Shown here: piece by piece, positions 1-9,168 of the stretch
Layout of the letters: each line of letters opens with the position of its first letter
Position numbering within the stretch: position 1 is the stretch's first letter
Assembly (NCBI RefSeq): GCF_000737335.2
Contig: NZ_JMCC02000061.1
Span: 45,086 to 109,085 of the forward strand
Direction: 5' to 3'
Origin: Enhygromyxa salina
GTDB taxonomy: Bacteria > Myxococcota_A > Polyangia > Nannocystales > Nannocystaceae
DNA length: 64,000 nt
Notes under the pieces: generated by a model
What the model saw: the letters and a program-made list of their open reading frames with translations, nothing else
The model's database searches: none
Told to the model about the DNA's origin: nothing
Made by a program: the position numbers and the translations under genes

Positions 1-188
1 TAGCCGGGTTGGGGTCGTCTGCAGCCCGGGCGCGGTGCCCCGTCGGCACCCGACTCACCGCGAACAACCAATCCGAGCTCGAGCATCGAGAGCCTGGTTA
101 CGCGTAAGTCCAATTGTGTGGGTGCGTTGCTGGGAGGAACCCGTCGCGAACCGGGGTCGAATGCTCGGGGCCCGAATGCGAGGCCGAA

Positions 189-3100
189 GTGTCACGATAT
201 ACGCTGTCTAGGCTTGCGGTGGTTGCATCGCTGCTGGCTACGGGGATCTGCATGCTGGGGGTGGTGGGGGTGGTCCAGGCTGCGCCGCCGTCTAGCGCGA
301 GCACCAGTGGGAGTATCTCGGGGGTTGTGAGCAGTGGCGACGACAAAGAGGCGGTCGCGGGGGCGCTGGTCGTGCTCTCGTGCAGCTGCTTGAAAGATGA
401 GATTCAGGTCTACTCCAATGCGCGGGGGGTGTATTCGGTGTCGGGGCTGCCGGCGGGGTTGTACACGGTGCAGGGGTTTTACGACGATCAAGAGGCGAGT
501 AGTCGGGTCGAGCTGCAGCGCGGGGGCAAGCTGCGGGCGCACTTGGGGCTGCGAGGGGGGCGGCGGGCGAAGGACACGGTACTCGTGGTTCGGACACCGG
601 TTGATACCAGGACGCCGACGACGGTCACCCGCATCACGGGGGACGAGCTGCGGATTCAAAATGGCGGGGACGGGATCAATAATGATGGGTTCTCCGGCGT
701 GATGGATCTGGTCCCGACCTCGAATGACAATGGGCCGCGCAAGGCGATGGTGGGGCTCTCGGACGCGGAGCAGAACTATTCTGTCAATGGGCACAACGCG
801 AATGACGCGACCATGGGCGCAGCGGGGGCGGCGATCATTCGTGAGTTCGTTGCCGAGGCGGAGGTGCTCGAGGCCGGGTATGAGGCGGAGCACGGCAACG
901 CCTCGGGCGGGCAGATCAACGTGCGGCGGCTGGCGGGGACCAATGATCTGCGGGGAACGGCGGGGGTCCGGTTTTCGCCGCGGTTGGCCGATCCGCGCAC
1001 GATCCTGGCGACCGACGAGGCGCTGCGGGTCACGCAAAACCCCGACTATGGGGGTGGGGCGTATGTGGCGATCTCGGGTCCCATTGTTGAAGATCGGTTG
1101 TTCTACTCGGTCGGGCTCAACTTTTCGGGGGCCAAGCACACGCTGACCCAGAGCTTCTACCATCGGGTCGATCTCGACGATTCGGGCGGGTACGCCGATT
1201 GCCCGTACGAAAACGGGACCAACGACTGCGTGACAGACGGCAACTACATCGCCTCGCAAAAATTTGCGGACCAGAAGTTTGCGACCGGGGGCGTGCAGAT
1301 TGGCTGGCTAGGTGGGCTGGACTGGCGGATCCGGCCGCAGCACACCTTGGGGCTCACGGTGCTCGGCGGGCCGTCGTTCTCGAAGACGAGCTATCGGCTG
1401 CCGTTTTCGGTGGATCCGGTCGCGTTTGGGACCAACCCCGACGCGGCGCTGGGTGGCAGCGCGCGGATCGCAACGGGGATCGTGGATGATCACTTTGGCA
1501 CGGATCTGGGCATCAGTAACTTGATCGGGCTCGAGTACCACGGCCGCGCGCTCGACGGGCGGATGGAGATCGACGCGCAGGTCAGCTACTGGCAGGGCTC
1601 CTCGCAGATGGCGTGGCGGCTCGAGGATCCATCGCAGAGGACCCGACCGGCCACCCAAGAACAGACCGCGAACGGTCGGAGCTTGATCGAGTACCTCGAC
1701 CGCGAGGGGCGGACCAGCCTGGTGCCAGGGGTCGAGTCGGCCTGTAATGACGCGACGCTGCCCGGGAACGCGTGTCCGGTGCGGACCTGGGTGTCGGGCG
1801 GGCTTGGCCAGTACGAGCGCGACGTCGCCCGGCGGGTCGAGGGCAGCTTGGATCTCACCCACTTCGTGGACTCCAAGCAGGCCCGCGGCGGCAGCCACCA
1901 GGTCAAGTACGGCGCGTCGGTGGGGTGGCTGCAGCGCCAGAGTCAGTATCAGTACTCGGGCAGCAACGCGGGCGACTTCATGGATCATGGCTGCACGGCC
2001 GACGAGGTCGGGGGCGGGGAGTACTGCTATAGCGACGAGGGTGGATACCGCTTCACCAAGTCGGATCGGGTCAATAACCATCGCTACGCGATCGTGGACG
2101 GCAACAACCCCGACAACATCACCACATTTGGCTACGGCACGGCCCGCCACGAGACGGGTGAGCTGCGGGCGTTGGCGGATCCGCTTGGCCGCGGGGCCCG
2201 GGTCGATGGCTACGAAGAGACGCTGTCGACCATGAACTACGGGGTGTACCTGCAAGATCGGTGGGCGGTCACCCCCAGCTTGGTGCTGACCGGCGGCGTT
2301 CGCTGGGAGCTGCAGGACATGCGCGACATCTATGGCCGCAGCCAAGTGCTGATCTGGGACAACGTCGCGCCCCGGGTTGGGGCCGTGTACGACTGGACCC
2401 AAGAGGGCCGCAGCAAGCTCTACGCCAGCTATGGGTGGTTCTATCAGCCGCTGCCCTTGCAGCTCAACAGCCGCGCATTTGGTGGGTTGGTCCAGGTGAC
2501 CCGCGGCTACCAAAACAGCGACTGCTACAATCGAGTGACACAGGTCAACGATGATGCCCACCCCCGGGTCGACAATGGCGGGCAGCCGACCGAGTGGTGC
2601 GTTGACGGGGGCGGGTCCACGACCGGTCTGACCGGCGGGGCCGTGGCGCCCGGTCTGAAGGGGCCCTACAACCAGCAGTTTCAGCTTGGCTACGAGCAAG
2701 AGCTGGTCGAGGATCTGGTCGTCAACATGCGCTGGGTCCACCAGGATCTAGGTCGCGCCGTCGAGGACGTCTCGACCAACGGCGGCACCGACTTCATCAT
2801 CGCCAACCCCGGCCGCGAGGTGTCCAAGTCCGCGATCGCGGCCCAGGATGCCATGTGCGCCGAGCTAGAGGCCAAGTTCGAGGGGCTCCCGGATGACGCC
2901 GACGACCGCGGCCAGCTCGCCCGCGAGCTCTCGCGCTGCGAGTTCACGGCCGGTGCGTTTCGTGAGCTCGGCAGCATGTTCCCCAAGCCGATCCGGACCC
3001 TGGACGCATACACCGTGCAATTGACCCGGCGCCTGGCCAAAGGCTGGAGCGTGCGCGCGAGCTACACCTACTCGCGCAACGTCGGCAACTATGATGGCTA

Positions 3101-3707
3101 CACCGATCCGGTCAATGGCTCGATCAACCTCGGCGCCAGCACCCAATACGATACGCCCGAGCTGGTCCGCAACAGCTATGGGCCGCTGACCGGGACCGTG
3201 CCGCACATGCTCAACCTCGACGGCATCTATAGCTTCGATCTACGCAGGTCGGGGCGGCTGACCCTGGCGACAAACGTTCGGGTTCGCTCGGGGGTGCCGA
3301 TCAGCGTGCGGACCGACTCCGCGAACGCGCAGTATCGCGGCGCGTACTTGACCTACCTGCTCCCGCGCGGCGCGGGTGGCCGGGTCGAGACCAACTACCG
3401 GGTGAACTTGACCGCCTCGTACACCTACCCGCTGAAGGAGGATCTCGAGCTCGAGTTCATTGGCCGGATCGTGAACGTCACCAACGCCAAGGCCGCCCTG
3501 CGCGTCGACGAGGTCTACAGCTTCGACGGCGCCCGGCCGATCGCGGGGGGCGACATTGGCGATCTCAAGCACGCCAAGGTCCATCGGCCCGGCGGCGGCT
3601 CGGGGTTCTTCAACCGCGAGATTGTCCAGCCGCAGGGCAACTTCGGGGTCGAGACCCGGTTTCAGCAGCCGGTGTCGGCCCAGTTCGAGCTCGCGCTGCG
3701 GTTTTGA
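189..3707 (+). CDS. Oar-like TonB-dependent outer-membrane receptor
   Basis: Predicted outer-membrane beta-barrel of about 1172 residues. A hydrophobic signal segment (about residues 5-31, ending VVQA) is followed by a carboxypeptidase-regulatory-like beta-sandwich (about 40-125, with GVYSVSGLPAGLYTVQG), a plug-like region (about 135-250) and a long Tyr/Gly-rich barrel ending in Phe, the usual barrel-assembly signal. I chose GTG at 189 because GAGG lies five bases upstream and the signal peptide then starts at the N-terminus. A TTG at 114 would add 25 residues that do not look like a signal. This architecture is the family of Oar-type proteins of myxobacteria and Bacteroidota, which import bulky ligands or act in adhesion; the ligand cannot be read from sequence. 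It converges on the next gene with only five bases between the stop codons. Confidence 0.9.
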   Translation: MSRYTLSRLAVVASLLATGICMLGVVGVVQAAPPSSASTSGSISGVVSSGDDKEAVAGALVVLSCSCLKDEIQVYSNARGVYSVSGLPAGLYTVQGFYDDQEASSRVELQRGGKLRAHLGLRGGRRAKDTVLVVRTPVDTRTPTTVTRITGDELRIQNGGDGINNDGFSGVMDLVPTSNDNGPRKAMVGLSDAEQNYSVNGHNANDATMGAAGAAIIREFVAEAEVLEAGYEAEHGNASGGQINVRRLAGTNDLRGTAGVRFSPRLADPRTILATDEALRVTQNPDYGGGAYVAISGPIVEDRLFYSVGLNFSGAKHTLTQSFYHRVDLDDSGGYADCPYENGTNDCVTDGNYIASQKFADQKFATGGVQIGWLGGLDWRIRPQHTLGLTVLGGPSFSKTSYRLPFSVDPVAFGTNPDAALGGSARIATGIVDDHFGTDLGISNLIGLEYHGRALDGRMEIDAQVSYWQGSSQMAWRLEDPSQRTRPATQEQTANGRSLIEYLDREGRTSLVPGVESACNDATLPGNACPVRTWVSGGLGQYERDVARRVEGSLDLTHFVDSKQARGGSHQVKYGASVGWLQRQSQYQYSGSNAGDFMDHGCTADEVGGGEYCYSDEGGYRFTKSDRVNNHRYAIVDGNNPDNITTFGYGTARHETGELRALADPLGRGARVDGYEETLSTMNYGVYLQDRWAVTPSLVLTGGVRWELQDMRDIYGRSQVLIWDNVAPRVGAVYDWTQEGRSKLYASYGWFYQPLPLQLNSRAFGGLVQVTRGYQNSDCYNRVTQVNDDAHPRVDNGGQPTEWCVDGGGSTTGLTGGAVAPGLKGPYNQQFQLGYEQELVEDLVVNMRWVHQDLGRAVEDVSTNGGTDFIIANPGREVSKSAIAAQDAMCAELEAKFEGLPDDADDRGQLARELSRCEFTAGAFRELGSMFPKPIRTLDAYTVQLTRRLAKGWSVRASYTYSRNVGNYDGYTDPVNGSINLGASTQYDTPELVRNSYGPLTGTVPHMLNLDGIYSFDLRRSGRLTLATNVRVRSGVPISVRTDSANAQYRGAYLTYLLPRGAGGRVETNYRVNLTASYTYPLKEDLELEFIGRIVNVTNAKAALRVDEVYSFDGARPIAGGDIGDLKHAKVHRPGGGSGFFNREIVQPQGNFGVETRFQQPVSAQFELALRF

Positions 3708-3712
3708 GCAGC

Positions 3713-4180
3713 TCAGTGCTGGATCGAGGGGGTCGGCGGTGGCGCGCCACCGTAGTCGGCCCCGCCTTCGTCACCGTCGCCGTCGCCGGTCGTGTCACCG
3801 TCGCCGTCACCATCACCATCACCATCGCCATCACCGTCGCCATCGCCGTCGCCGTCGCCGTCACCATCGCCCGGGCCGCCGTAGTCGGCGCCGCTCTCTT
3901 CGGCGGTGGTCTCGGCGGTGTCGGTGGTGTCGGTGGTGTCGGTCCCGCCGCTCTCGGTCTCGGCGCCGGTGGTCATGCCGGTGCTGGTCATGCCCGTTGT
4001 CTGTGTGGTGCCGTCACCACCGCTGTCGCCGCAGCCCAGCATGCTCAGACCGACGACCAAGACCATGGTGCCGAGTCGGGTTGGACTTGGCGCGGCGACG
4101 GTCTGGATCGACGCGCCGCAAAATGGGCACGCGGACTCGTGGACTTGAACGTGGCGGTGGCAGCCGTGGCAAACGAGCAT
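3713..4180 (-). CDS. zinc-ribbon/transmembrane protein with Gly-Asp repeat tail
   Basis: About 155 residues with three visible parts. The N-terminus has a CxxC...CPFCGA pattern typical of a small zinc ribbon. Next comes one hydrophobic segment ending LSMLGCG, which could act as a lipobox or a transmembrane helix. The rest is a Thr-rich stretch followed by long (Gly-Asp)n runs. The start at 4180 opens directly on the zinc ribbon (MLVCHGC); an upstream in-frame start at 4255 would add 25 basic residues with no recognisable feature. Function is unknown. A cytoplasmic ribbon with an exported acidic tail is one possible topology. The DNA of the tail is itself a simple repeat. Confidence 0.7.
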   Translation of the reverse strand: MLVCHGCHRHVQVHESACPFCGASIQTVAAPSPTRLGTMVLVVGLSMLGCGDSGGDGTTQTTGMTSTGMTTGAETESGGTDTTDTTDTAETTAEESGADYGGPGDGDGDGDGDGDGDGDGDGDGDGDGDTTGDGDGDEGGADYGGAPPPTPSIQH

Positions 4181-4282
4181 TCCCCAGCATACCGAAGTTG
4201 CGGCGCGTCTACCGGATTTTTTGGCGCGGGTCGCAACTGCCCGCGCAGGGCTCATCGCGAGGGCTTGGGGGGCCGGCTTGGA

Positions 4283-5650
4283 CTACGAGCGCCCAGGATC
4301 GGCGACGCGGCCCATGAACAGCGCCGCGCCGCTGGTTTGATCGTGGATGAAGAACAAGAACGGGCGATCGAAGGTCATGACCATAGGGGGCGGCGCCGTG
4401 CCCCGACCGTAGCCCGTGGCAACCGCGGTCGCGGCCGCGGCCTCGGTGCCCATCTCGTCGACCTTGACGAAGGTCTTGTGGAACACCTGCGAGATGAAGA
4501 TGCGCTCCTGCGGATCTGTAGGGGCGGCGATATCAGTGAAGTCTGCGCTCGCGCGATCGAAGGCCGCGACGGCGCCCAGCGCTCGCAGTGGCTTCGCGAG
4601 CTCGAGCGAGTCGGCCGGGGACAGCTCGAAGCGCGGCAGGGACAGCTGGACTTGCCGCTCTGCGCCGGTTTCACCGCTGAGCCACCGCTGAACCGTGGCG
4701 AGCTCCAAGCCTGCTTCGACCTCGGCCAGCTGCTTGCCCTCGCGCGGCAGCACCAGCGTCATCGCAAACCCCGGCGCCGAATACCGCAACGTGACGACTT
4801 GAACCTCCTCGCTCTCTTCGTAGGTGTAGTAGTGCGTCGCGTGCATCATCTTCACCTTGGTGTTCGCGCCAACGGCATGAAAGCTCGCGCTTGTCGTCTG
4901 CTTGGCTTCGAAGGGCTGGCGCCAGTCGGCGAGGAAGTAGATGGCGTTGGTCAGGACCAGGCGGGTCTGGGCGTCGACGCCCCCGGGTGGGATCAGATCG
5001 ACGATCCGCGCTTGGGTCTGGTCTTTGACCCAGGCGTTGATGTGGGCCCGGGTTGGCTCGACCGCCCCGACAAAGTCAACGAGCTCGAGGGGCGCGCGCA
5101 GCTTGGACGCGAGCGCGCTCATGTACGCCGCCTCGAAGCTGAAGGTCTGCTCACCAAACAGGCGATTGGCCGCGAGCAGGGTCAAGGCTGGCACGCCCGT
5201 CCAGCTGTCCAACAACGCGCCGGTCGAGGCCGCTACGTCGGCGGTCGCGGGGAGCTCGTCGAGGTGCAGCGCGCTCCCGAGCTGGTCGCGGGTCGCCCCT
5301 TTGGCGCCGAGCCAGGTCATGGTCAACGCCACGTGCACGCTGGCCGGGGAGATCGTCAGGTTGCCCGGGCGCTCGCGCAGCTGGCCCCACAGATCCAGGC
5401 CAAACCCATTGATCGCGGCCCCGAGGGGATCGGGGATCACGACCGCCTCGGCCGAGGGATCGGCGACAGAAACGGGCGCGGGCTCGGGCTTCGGGGCCGC
5501 GGCCTTGGTGGCCGGGTCGACGCTGGTGGTGCTCACGGGTGGAGGCTCGTTCGCCGTCGAGCACCCGCTCAGTCCGATCACGAGCAGGCTCGCGGGCAGG
5601 ACACGGGCCGCGAGGGCTGAGAAAGACACGAGCGCGCGGAGGCGGGGCAT
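4283..5650 (-). CDS. lipoprotein serpin (serine protease inhibitor)
   Basis: A 455-residue serpin-family protein with an N-terminal lipobox (LVIGLSGC), so probably membrane-anchored outside the cytoplasm. Serpin landmarks are clear: NLTISPASVHVALTM near the start of the fold, the breach/shutter-region strands (LTNAIYFLADW) and the signature FDRPFLFFIHD near the C-terminus. The reactive-centre-loop hinge, EMGTEAAAAT at about residues 399-408, is rich in small residues, as in inhibitory serpins that insert the loop. The loop looks about four residues longer than in alpha-1-antitrypsin, so P1 cannot be fixed; Tyr or Arg of GYGRG is likely. The target protease is unknown; the window also encodes three secreted proteases. 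Confidence 0.93.
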   Translation of the reverse strand: MPRLRALVSFSALAARVLPASLLVIGLSGCSTANEPPPVSTTSVDPATKAAAPKPEPAPVSVADPSAEAVVIPDPLGAAINGFGLDLWGQLRERPGNLTISPASVHVALTMTWLGAKGATRDQLGSALHLDELPATADVAASTGALLDSWTGVPALTLLAANRLFGEQTFSFEAAYMSALASKLRAPLELVDFVGAVEPTRAHINAWVKDQTQARIVDLIPPGGVDAQTRLVLTNAIYFLADWRQPFEAKQTTSASFHAVGANTKVKMMHATHYYTYEESEEVQVVTLRYSAPGFAMTLVLPREGKQLAEVEAGLELATVQRWLSGETGAERQVQLSLPRFELSPADSLELAKPLRALGAVAAFDRASADFTDIAAPTDPQERIFISQVFHKTFVKVDEMGTEAAAATAVATGYGRGTAPPPMVMTFDRPFLFFIHDQTSGAALFMGRVADPGRS

Positions 5651-5709
5651 GCCCCAGGATTGCCTACCAAGCGCGCGCTGTCACCCCGCACAGGCTCAGG
5701 TCGCTGGCG

Positions 5710-7062
5710 CTACTTCTCGAACGGAACCCGCCCGTCGGGCAGCTCATCGGCCCGGATCGGCCTGCCTGAGCCCATCTCCTCGACCAGCCTGGACACCCGG
5801 GGCTCGGTGATCTCGATTGGCCCTTCGGCCTCGCGGCGGGCGGGATCCTTGTGCTCGCGGATGATCCGAAACAGGCCGTTGTCAAACGGTACGCCCTGGG
5901 CCGCGGCGACTGGCTCGATCCGCTCGCGCATGTCCATGCGATCCATCTCGATCGCGCGGTGATGACAAAACGGGTTGTTGCCCGGTCGCCCAAGCAGCGG
6001 CTCGTTGGCGGCGGTGCAGCCCGACATGCACGTGGTCGCGTAATAGCACTCACGGCAATAGCCCCACAGATCATCGATTGTGCGGCGCCGGATATAGGTC
6101 ATCTCGGGCGCGCCCTGCCAGATCGGATCAAAGCCGTGCTCGCGCCACGAGCCCGCGACGTTGGCCGGCCCACCCAGACTCGGGCAGTTCTTGAGCATGC
6201 CGTTGCTCTCGATCCCGATCGTTGACTTGCCGGCCGAGCAGCCCCGGTAGTGCAGCTTTTGGTAGCGGCGCAGCTTGGCCTCGAACGGCCCGAAGTAGCC
6301 AAGGTTGTTGGCCGGCCAGATCCGCACCTTCAGCTCGTGGGCCCGATCCGCGATCCGGTCGAGCTGCTCGAACAGCTCGAGGAAGCGGTAGGGCTGCAAG
6401 ATGATGTCGGCGTTGTCGGCCGCGTTGCCGTGGGCGACCGTGATCTGTAGCTGCCACGAGTGCGCGCCGGCCTTGGCGATCAGCTCGAGCAGCGGCTCGT
6501 GGTCGCCAAAGTTGACTTGATTGATCTGCGAGTTGACCGAGACCTTCGCGCCCGCCGCTCGGAGGTTGGCCAGGGCTTCGAACGCGCGCTTCCAGCTGCC
6601 CTCGCGGTTGCGCAGGCGATCGTGCGCGGGCTCGAGCCCGTCGATCGAGACCGACACGCTCTGGATCCCGGCCTCGACCATGGCCTCTGCGCGGGTCTTG
6701 GTCACGCCGAGACCCCCGGTCGTCATGGTGCAGGTCATGCCGCGCTCGCGGATCCGCCGGATGACGAGCAAGAAGTCGTTGCGCAGGTACGCCTCGCCGC
6801 CGATCAGGACGACCTCACCGACGCCAGCCTCGGCCAGATCATCGACGAGCCGCAGGGCCTCGTCGGTGCTCAGCTCATCCGCCCGCGGCTCGCCGGCCCG
6901 CGGCCCGCAGTGGAGGCAGCGGTGGTCGCACGCGAGCGTGAACTCCCACACCGCCAACGCCGGCCGCGGCGCGTCCTCGTTGGTCATGAACTTGCGCCCG
7001 CGGCCCTTGGGCAGCGGCGAGGTCACGACAGGCAGGCGCTTGCGAGCATCCTTGAGGCGCAT
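5710..7062 (-). CDS. radical SAM/SPASM-domain protein
   Basis: A 450-residue radical SAM enzyme. The 4Fe-4S/AdoMet motif CxxxCxxC is at Cys45, Cys49 and Cys52, followed by a GGEAYLR glycine motif. The C-terminal half carries many Cys residues in the arrangement of a SPASM domain with auxiliary clusters (GCSAGKS, NCPSLGG, CRECYY, CMSGC, FCHHR). SPASM enzymes usually modify peptides, proteins or small molecules; no precursor peptide is evident beside this gene, so the substrate is unknown. I chose ATG at 7062 because the open frame further upstream lies in tandem-repeat DNA. An 8-bp inverted repeat sits 13 bases upstream of this start. Confidence 0.88.
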   Translation of the reverse strand: MRLKDARKRLPVVTSPLPKGRGRKFMTNEDAPRPALAVWEFTLACDHRCLHCGPRAGEPRADELSTDEALRLVDDLAEAGVGEVVLIGGEAYLRNDFLLVIRRIRERGMTCTMTTGGLGVTKTRAEAMVEAGIQSVSVSIDGLEPAHDRLRNREGSWKRAFEALANLRAAGAKVSVNSQINQVNFGDHEPLLELIAKAGAHSWQLQITVAHGNAADNADIILQPYRFLELFEQLDRIADRAHELKVRIWPANNLGYFGPFEAKLRRYQKLHYRGCSAGKSTIGIESNGMLKNCPSLGGPANVAGSWREHGFDPIWQGAPEMTYIRRRTIDDLWGYCRECYYATTCMSGCTAANEPLLGRPGNNPFCHHRAIEMDRMDMRERIEPVAAAQGVPFDNGLFRIIREHKDPARREAEGPIEITEPRVSRLVEEMGSGRPIRADELPDGRVPFEK

Positions 7063-7074
7063 GCGAAGAGCATA

Positions 7075-7098
7075 CGCCAGAATGGATGCGTTCTGGCG
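7075..7098. promoter_or_regulatory. perfect inverted repeat upstream of the radical SAM gene
   Basis: CGCCAGAA at 7075-7082 and TTCTGGCG at 7091-7098 form a perfect 8-bp inverted repeat with an 8-base spacer, 13 bases upstream of the ATG at 7062. It could be an operator or a leader hairpin; sequence alone does not decide. Confidence 0.45.
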
Positions 7099-7146
7099 CG
7101 ACCAAGCGCAGCCCGAAGCCGACCGAGAGATACAGCAGACCCGCGA

Positions 7147-7450
7147 GCGCAGTGCGAAGGCGGCCGGCGAGAATGGAGCGCCGTCCGGTGGCCGTGGGAG
7201 CCCAGACAAGAGCCCCGCTAGGGGGCCAATGATGCCCCCGCGGACCGCCAACCCATTGGGAGCGAGCGAAGCGAGTGACCGCGCAGTGCGAAGGCGGCCG
7301 GCGAGCACATCGCGAGAATGGAGCGCCGTCCGGTGGCCGTGGGAGCCCAGACAAGAGCCCCCTGCTAGGGGGCCAATGATGCCCCCGCGGACAGCCACCC
7401 CATTGGGAGCGAGCGAAGCGAGTGACCGCGCAGTGCGAAGGCGGCCGGGG
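7147..7450. repeat. intergenic tandem repeat, about 134-148 bp units
   Basis: The gap between the radical SAM and YqaA genes (7063-7459) is mostly a direct repeat. Units begin at about 7147, 7281 and 7429 with GCGCAGTGCGAAGGCGGCCG; the third is only a fragment. The second unit differs from the first mainly by a short insertion (GCACATCGCGAG region near 7303-7314). Each full unit contains a G/C-rich dyad (GCCCC...GGGGGC). No gene is supported here; the open frame on the minus strand is repeat translation. Confidence 0.8.
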
Positions 7451-7459
7451 GGGTCATAA

Positions 7460-8113
7460 CTAATGCAGGACGACTTTGAGGAGGATGAAGGAGCCGACCA
7501 GCAAGATCGTGAACGCGATCGTCACCAGGTTGAAGTAGCGATCGATCAGGTCGCGGGCCTGATCACCAAACCGGCGGATCACGGCGGCGACCAGGAAGAA
7601 GCGCGCGCCACGGCCCACGATGCTGGTCGCAATGAAGGCTGGCAGGTTGATCTTCGCGACGCCAGCGGCCACCGTGAACACCTTGTAGGGGATCGGCGTG
7701 AACCCAGCTGCGAACACGACAGGGACCCCGTACTGATTGTAGAGCCCCGTGACCTGCTCGAACTTCGCCGCCGAGAACACCCGGGGGATCAGCATGGGCT
7801 CGACGGTCGCCCACAGGCCCCAGCCGATGTAGTAGCCCAGGATCCCACCGATCACCGAGCCGGCCGTACACCACGCCGCGAAGCGGAACGCCCGAGTGGG
7901 TGCCGACAGCGCCAGCGCGATCAGCAGCACGTCCGGCGGGATCGGGAAGAAGCTCGACTCCGCGACCGCCAGCAGAAACAACGCGGCCACGCCGTAGGGC
8001 GAGTCGGCCCAGCTGAGCACCCAGTCGTAGAGCCTGCGCACCACGTTGGGTTTGGCGGCTGGCTCGGGCTTGGGCTCAGGCGAAGTGGTGTCAGCCTGCT
8101 CGGAGTCGCTCAC
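7460..8113 (-). CDS. YqaA/DedA-type VTT-domain membrane protein
   Basis: A 217-residue inner-membrane protein of the SNARE-associated (VTT/DedA) superfamily, YqaA branch. An N-terminal Pro/Glu-rich cytoplasmic segment precedes hydrophobic segments. The family region AESSFFPIPPDVLLIA (re-entrant loop type) is followed by GYYIGWGLW and GFTPIPYKVFTVAAG, which is characteristic of YqaA proteins. DedA relatives have been linked to polyprenyl-phosphate or lipid flipping and membrane homeostasis; whether that applies here is inference. I chose GTG at 8113 over the TTG at 8182, because the extra residues are basic and unlike the family. The gene diverges from the PASTA gene across about 150 bp. Confidence 0.88.
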   Translation of the reverse strand: MSDSEQADTTSPEPKPEPAAKPNVVRRLYDWVLSWADSPYGVAALFLLAVAESSFFPIPPDVLLIALALSAPTRAFRFAAWCTAGSVIGGILGYYIGWGLWATVEPMLIPRVFSAAKFEQVTGLYNQYGVPVVFAAGFTPIPYKVFTVAAGVAKINLPAFIATSIVGRGARFFLVAAVIRRFGDQARDLIDRYFNLVTIAFTILLVGSFILLKVVLH

Positions 8114-8263
8114 AGCGGCGGAATCTAGCGGTTTTCGGTGACACCGACCAGAGTGCCAACCACGCGGGCGCACGCGACCCAAACCGGGCGGCGCGCACCA
8201 CCGTCATTTTTCGCAATCGCGACCTGCCCGCGATACTCTAACGACTGACCACGGACGCGACCC

Positions 8264-9091
8264 TTGGACAAGGCTCATCCAGTGCAGGACTACCTCAAGA
8301 TGTTCTTGATCGCGCTCGTCACCTCGGTGGCGGTGCTGTTCTCGCTGGGGCCGTTCATGATGAAGATGCAGGCTGTAGAAGGGCCGCGGCCACAGGCCGA
8401 AGGCCCCACGCAGCCGGCCGCCGTGGACCCGCAGCCGCAGCAGCCGGCCGCACCCGCGCAGCTGACCGCGCCCAACCTGCAAGGTCTCGACCTGCGCGAG
8501 GCCCGGGATCGCTGGCGCGAGGGCGGCATCGTGATCATCGAGGACAGCCAGCGAATCGACGCGACCGTCGAAGCGGGCACGATCTTGTCGCAGAGCCCCG
8601 CTGGTGGGGCCCCGCTGCAGACCAAGGAGATCCGGGTCGTGGTCGCGGCCGCGCCAGAGCTGGTCACCGTGCCCAGCGTGATCGGCAAGTCGGCGACGAC
8701 GGCGACCGAGGCGCTGGTCAAGGCCGGCTTCGAGGTCCCCGCGCCAGAGACCGAGGCCTCGAGCGAAGCGGCTGGCGTGGTGCTTCGACAAGAGCCCAAC
8801 GCCGGCAGCAAGAGCGAGAAGGGCTCGCTGGTCCACCTGGTCGTGGCGGGAGACGGCGGCGCTGAGGGGAGCCCCGCCAGCGAGGGGCTGATCGAGGTGC
8901 CCAAGCTGCGCAACCAAGCGATCGGGAGCGCCCGCAAGAAGCTGGAGTCGGCGGGGCTCAGCGTTGGCTCGGTGCGCGAGCGCGAAGACCCCGAGCTCGG
9001 TGGCGGGCGCGTGCTCTCGCAGAGTCCAGACGCCGGTTCGAAGGTCGCACCGGGTACGGCCGTCGACCTCGTCATCGTCGCGCCGAATTGA
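8264..9091 (+). CDS. membrane-anchored triple PASTA-domain protein
   Basis: About 275 residues: one N-terminal transmembrane helix (FLIALVTSVAVLFSLGPF), a Pro/Gln-rich spacer, then three PASTA domains. Their signatures are visible as TAPNLQGLDLREARDRW, VTVPSVIGKSATTATEALV and IEVPKLRNQAIGSARKKL, each followed by the typical LSQSP/LRQEPNAGSK turn. PASTA domains bind muropeptides or beta-lactams and normally end penicillin-binding proteins or PknB-type kinases. Here there is neither a kinase nor a transpeptidase domain, so a cell-wall-sensing or scaffolding role is inferred. Start is uncertain: TTG at 8264, GTG at 8282 or ATG at 8300; all keep the helix. Confidence 0.85.
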   Translation: MDKAHPVQDYLKMFLIALVTSVAVLFSLGPFMMKMQAVEGPRPQAEGPTQPAAVDPQPQQPAAPAQLTAPNLQGLDLREARDRWREGGIVIIEDSQRIDATVEAGTILSQSPAGGAPLQTKEIRVVVAAAPELVTVPSVIGKSATTATEALVKAGFEVPAPETEASSEAAGVVLRQEPNAGSKSEKGSLVHLVVAGDGGAEGSPASEGLIEVPKLRNQAIGSARKKLESAGLSVGSVREREDPELGGGRVLSQSPDAGSKVAPGTAVDLVIVAPN

Positions 9092-9168
9092 ATTTTACCC
9101 CCACAGAGAGTTTGGCCCTTCGCCGACTGCAGCCGCTGACGCGTCTGGTCGCTTCGCTCCTCGGGGGT

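Noticed and set aside
192..3584. Long antisense and alternate-frame ORFs across the TonB receptor
   Set aside because: Arg/Pro/Gly-biased translations typical of the wrong frame; the receptor reads without interruption.
3700..5620. 638-residue plus-strand ORF over the GD-repeat protein and serpin
   Set aside because: Opposite strand of two supported genes; the Thr/Val/Ala repeat is the complement of the GD repeat.
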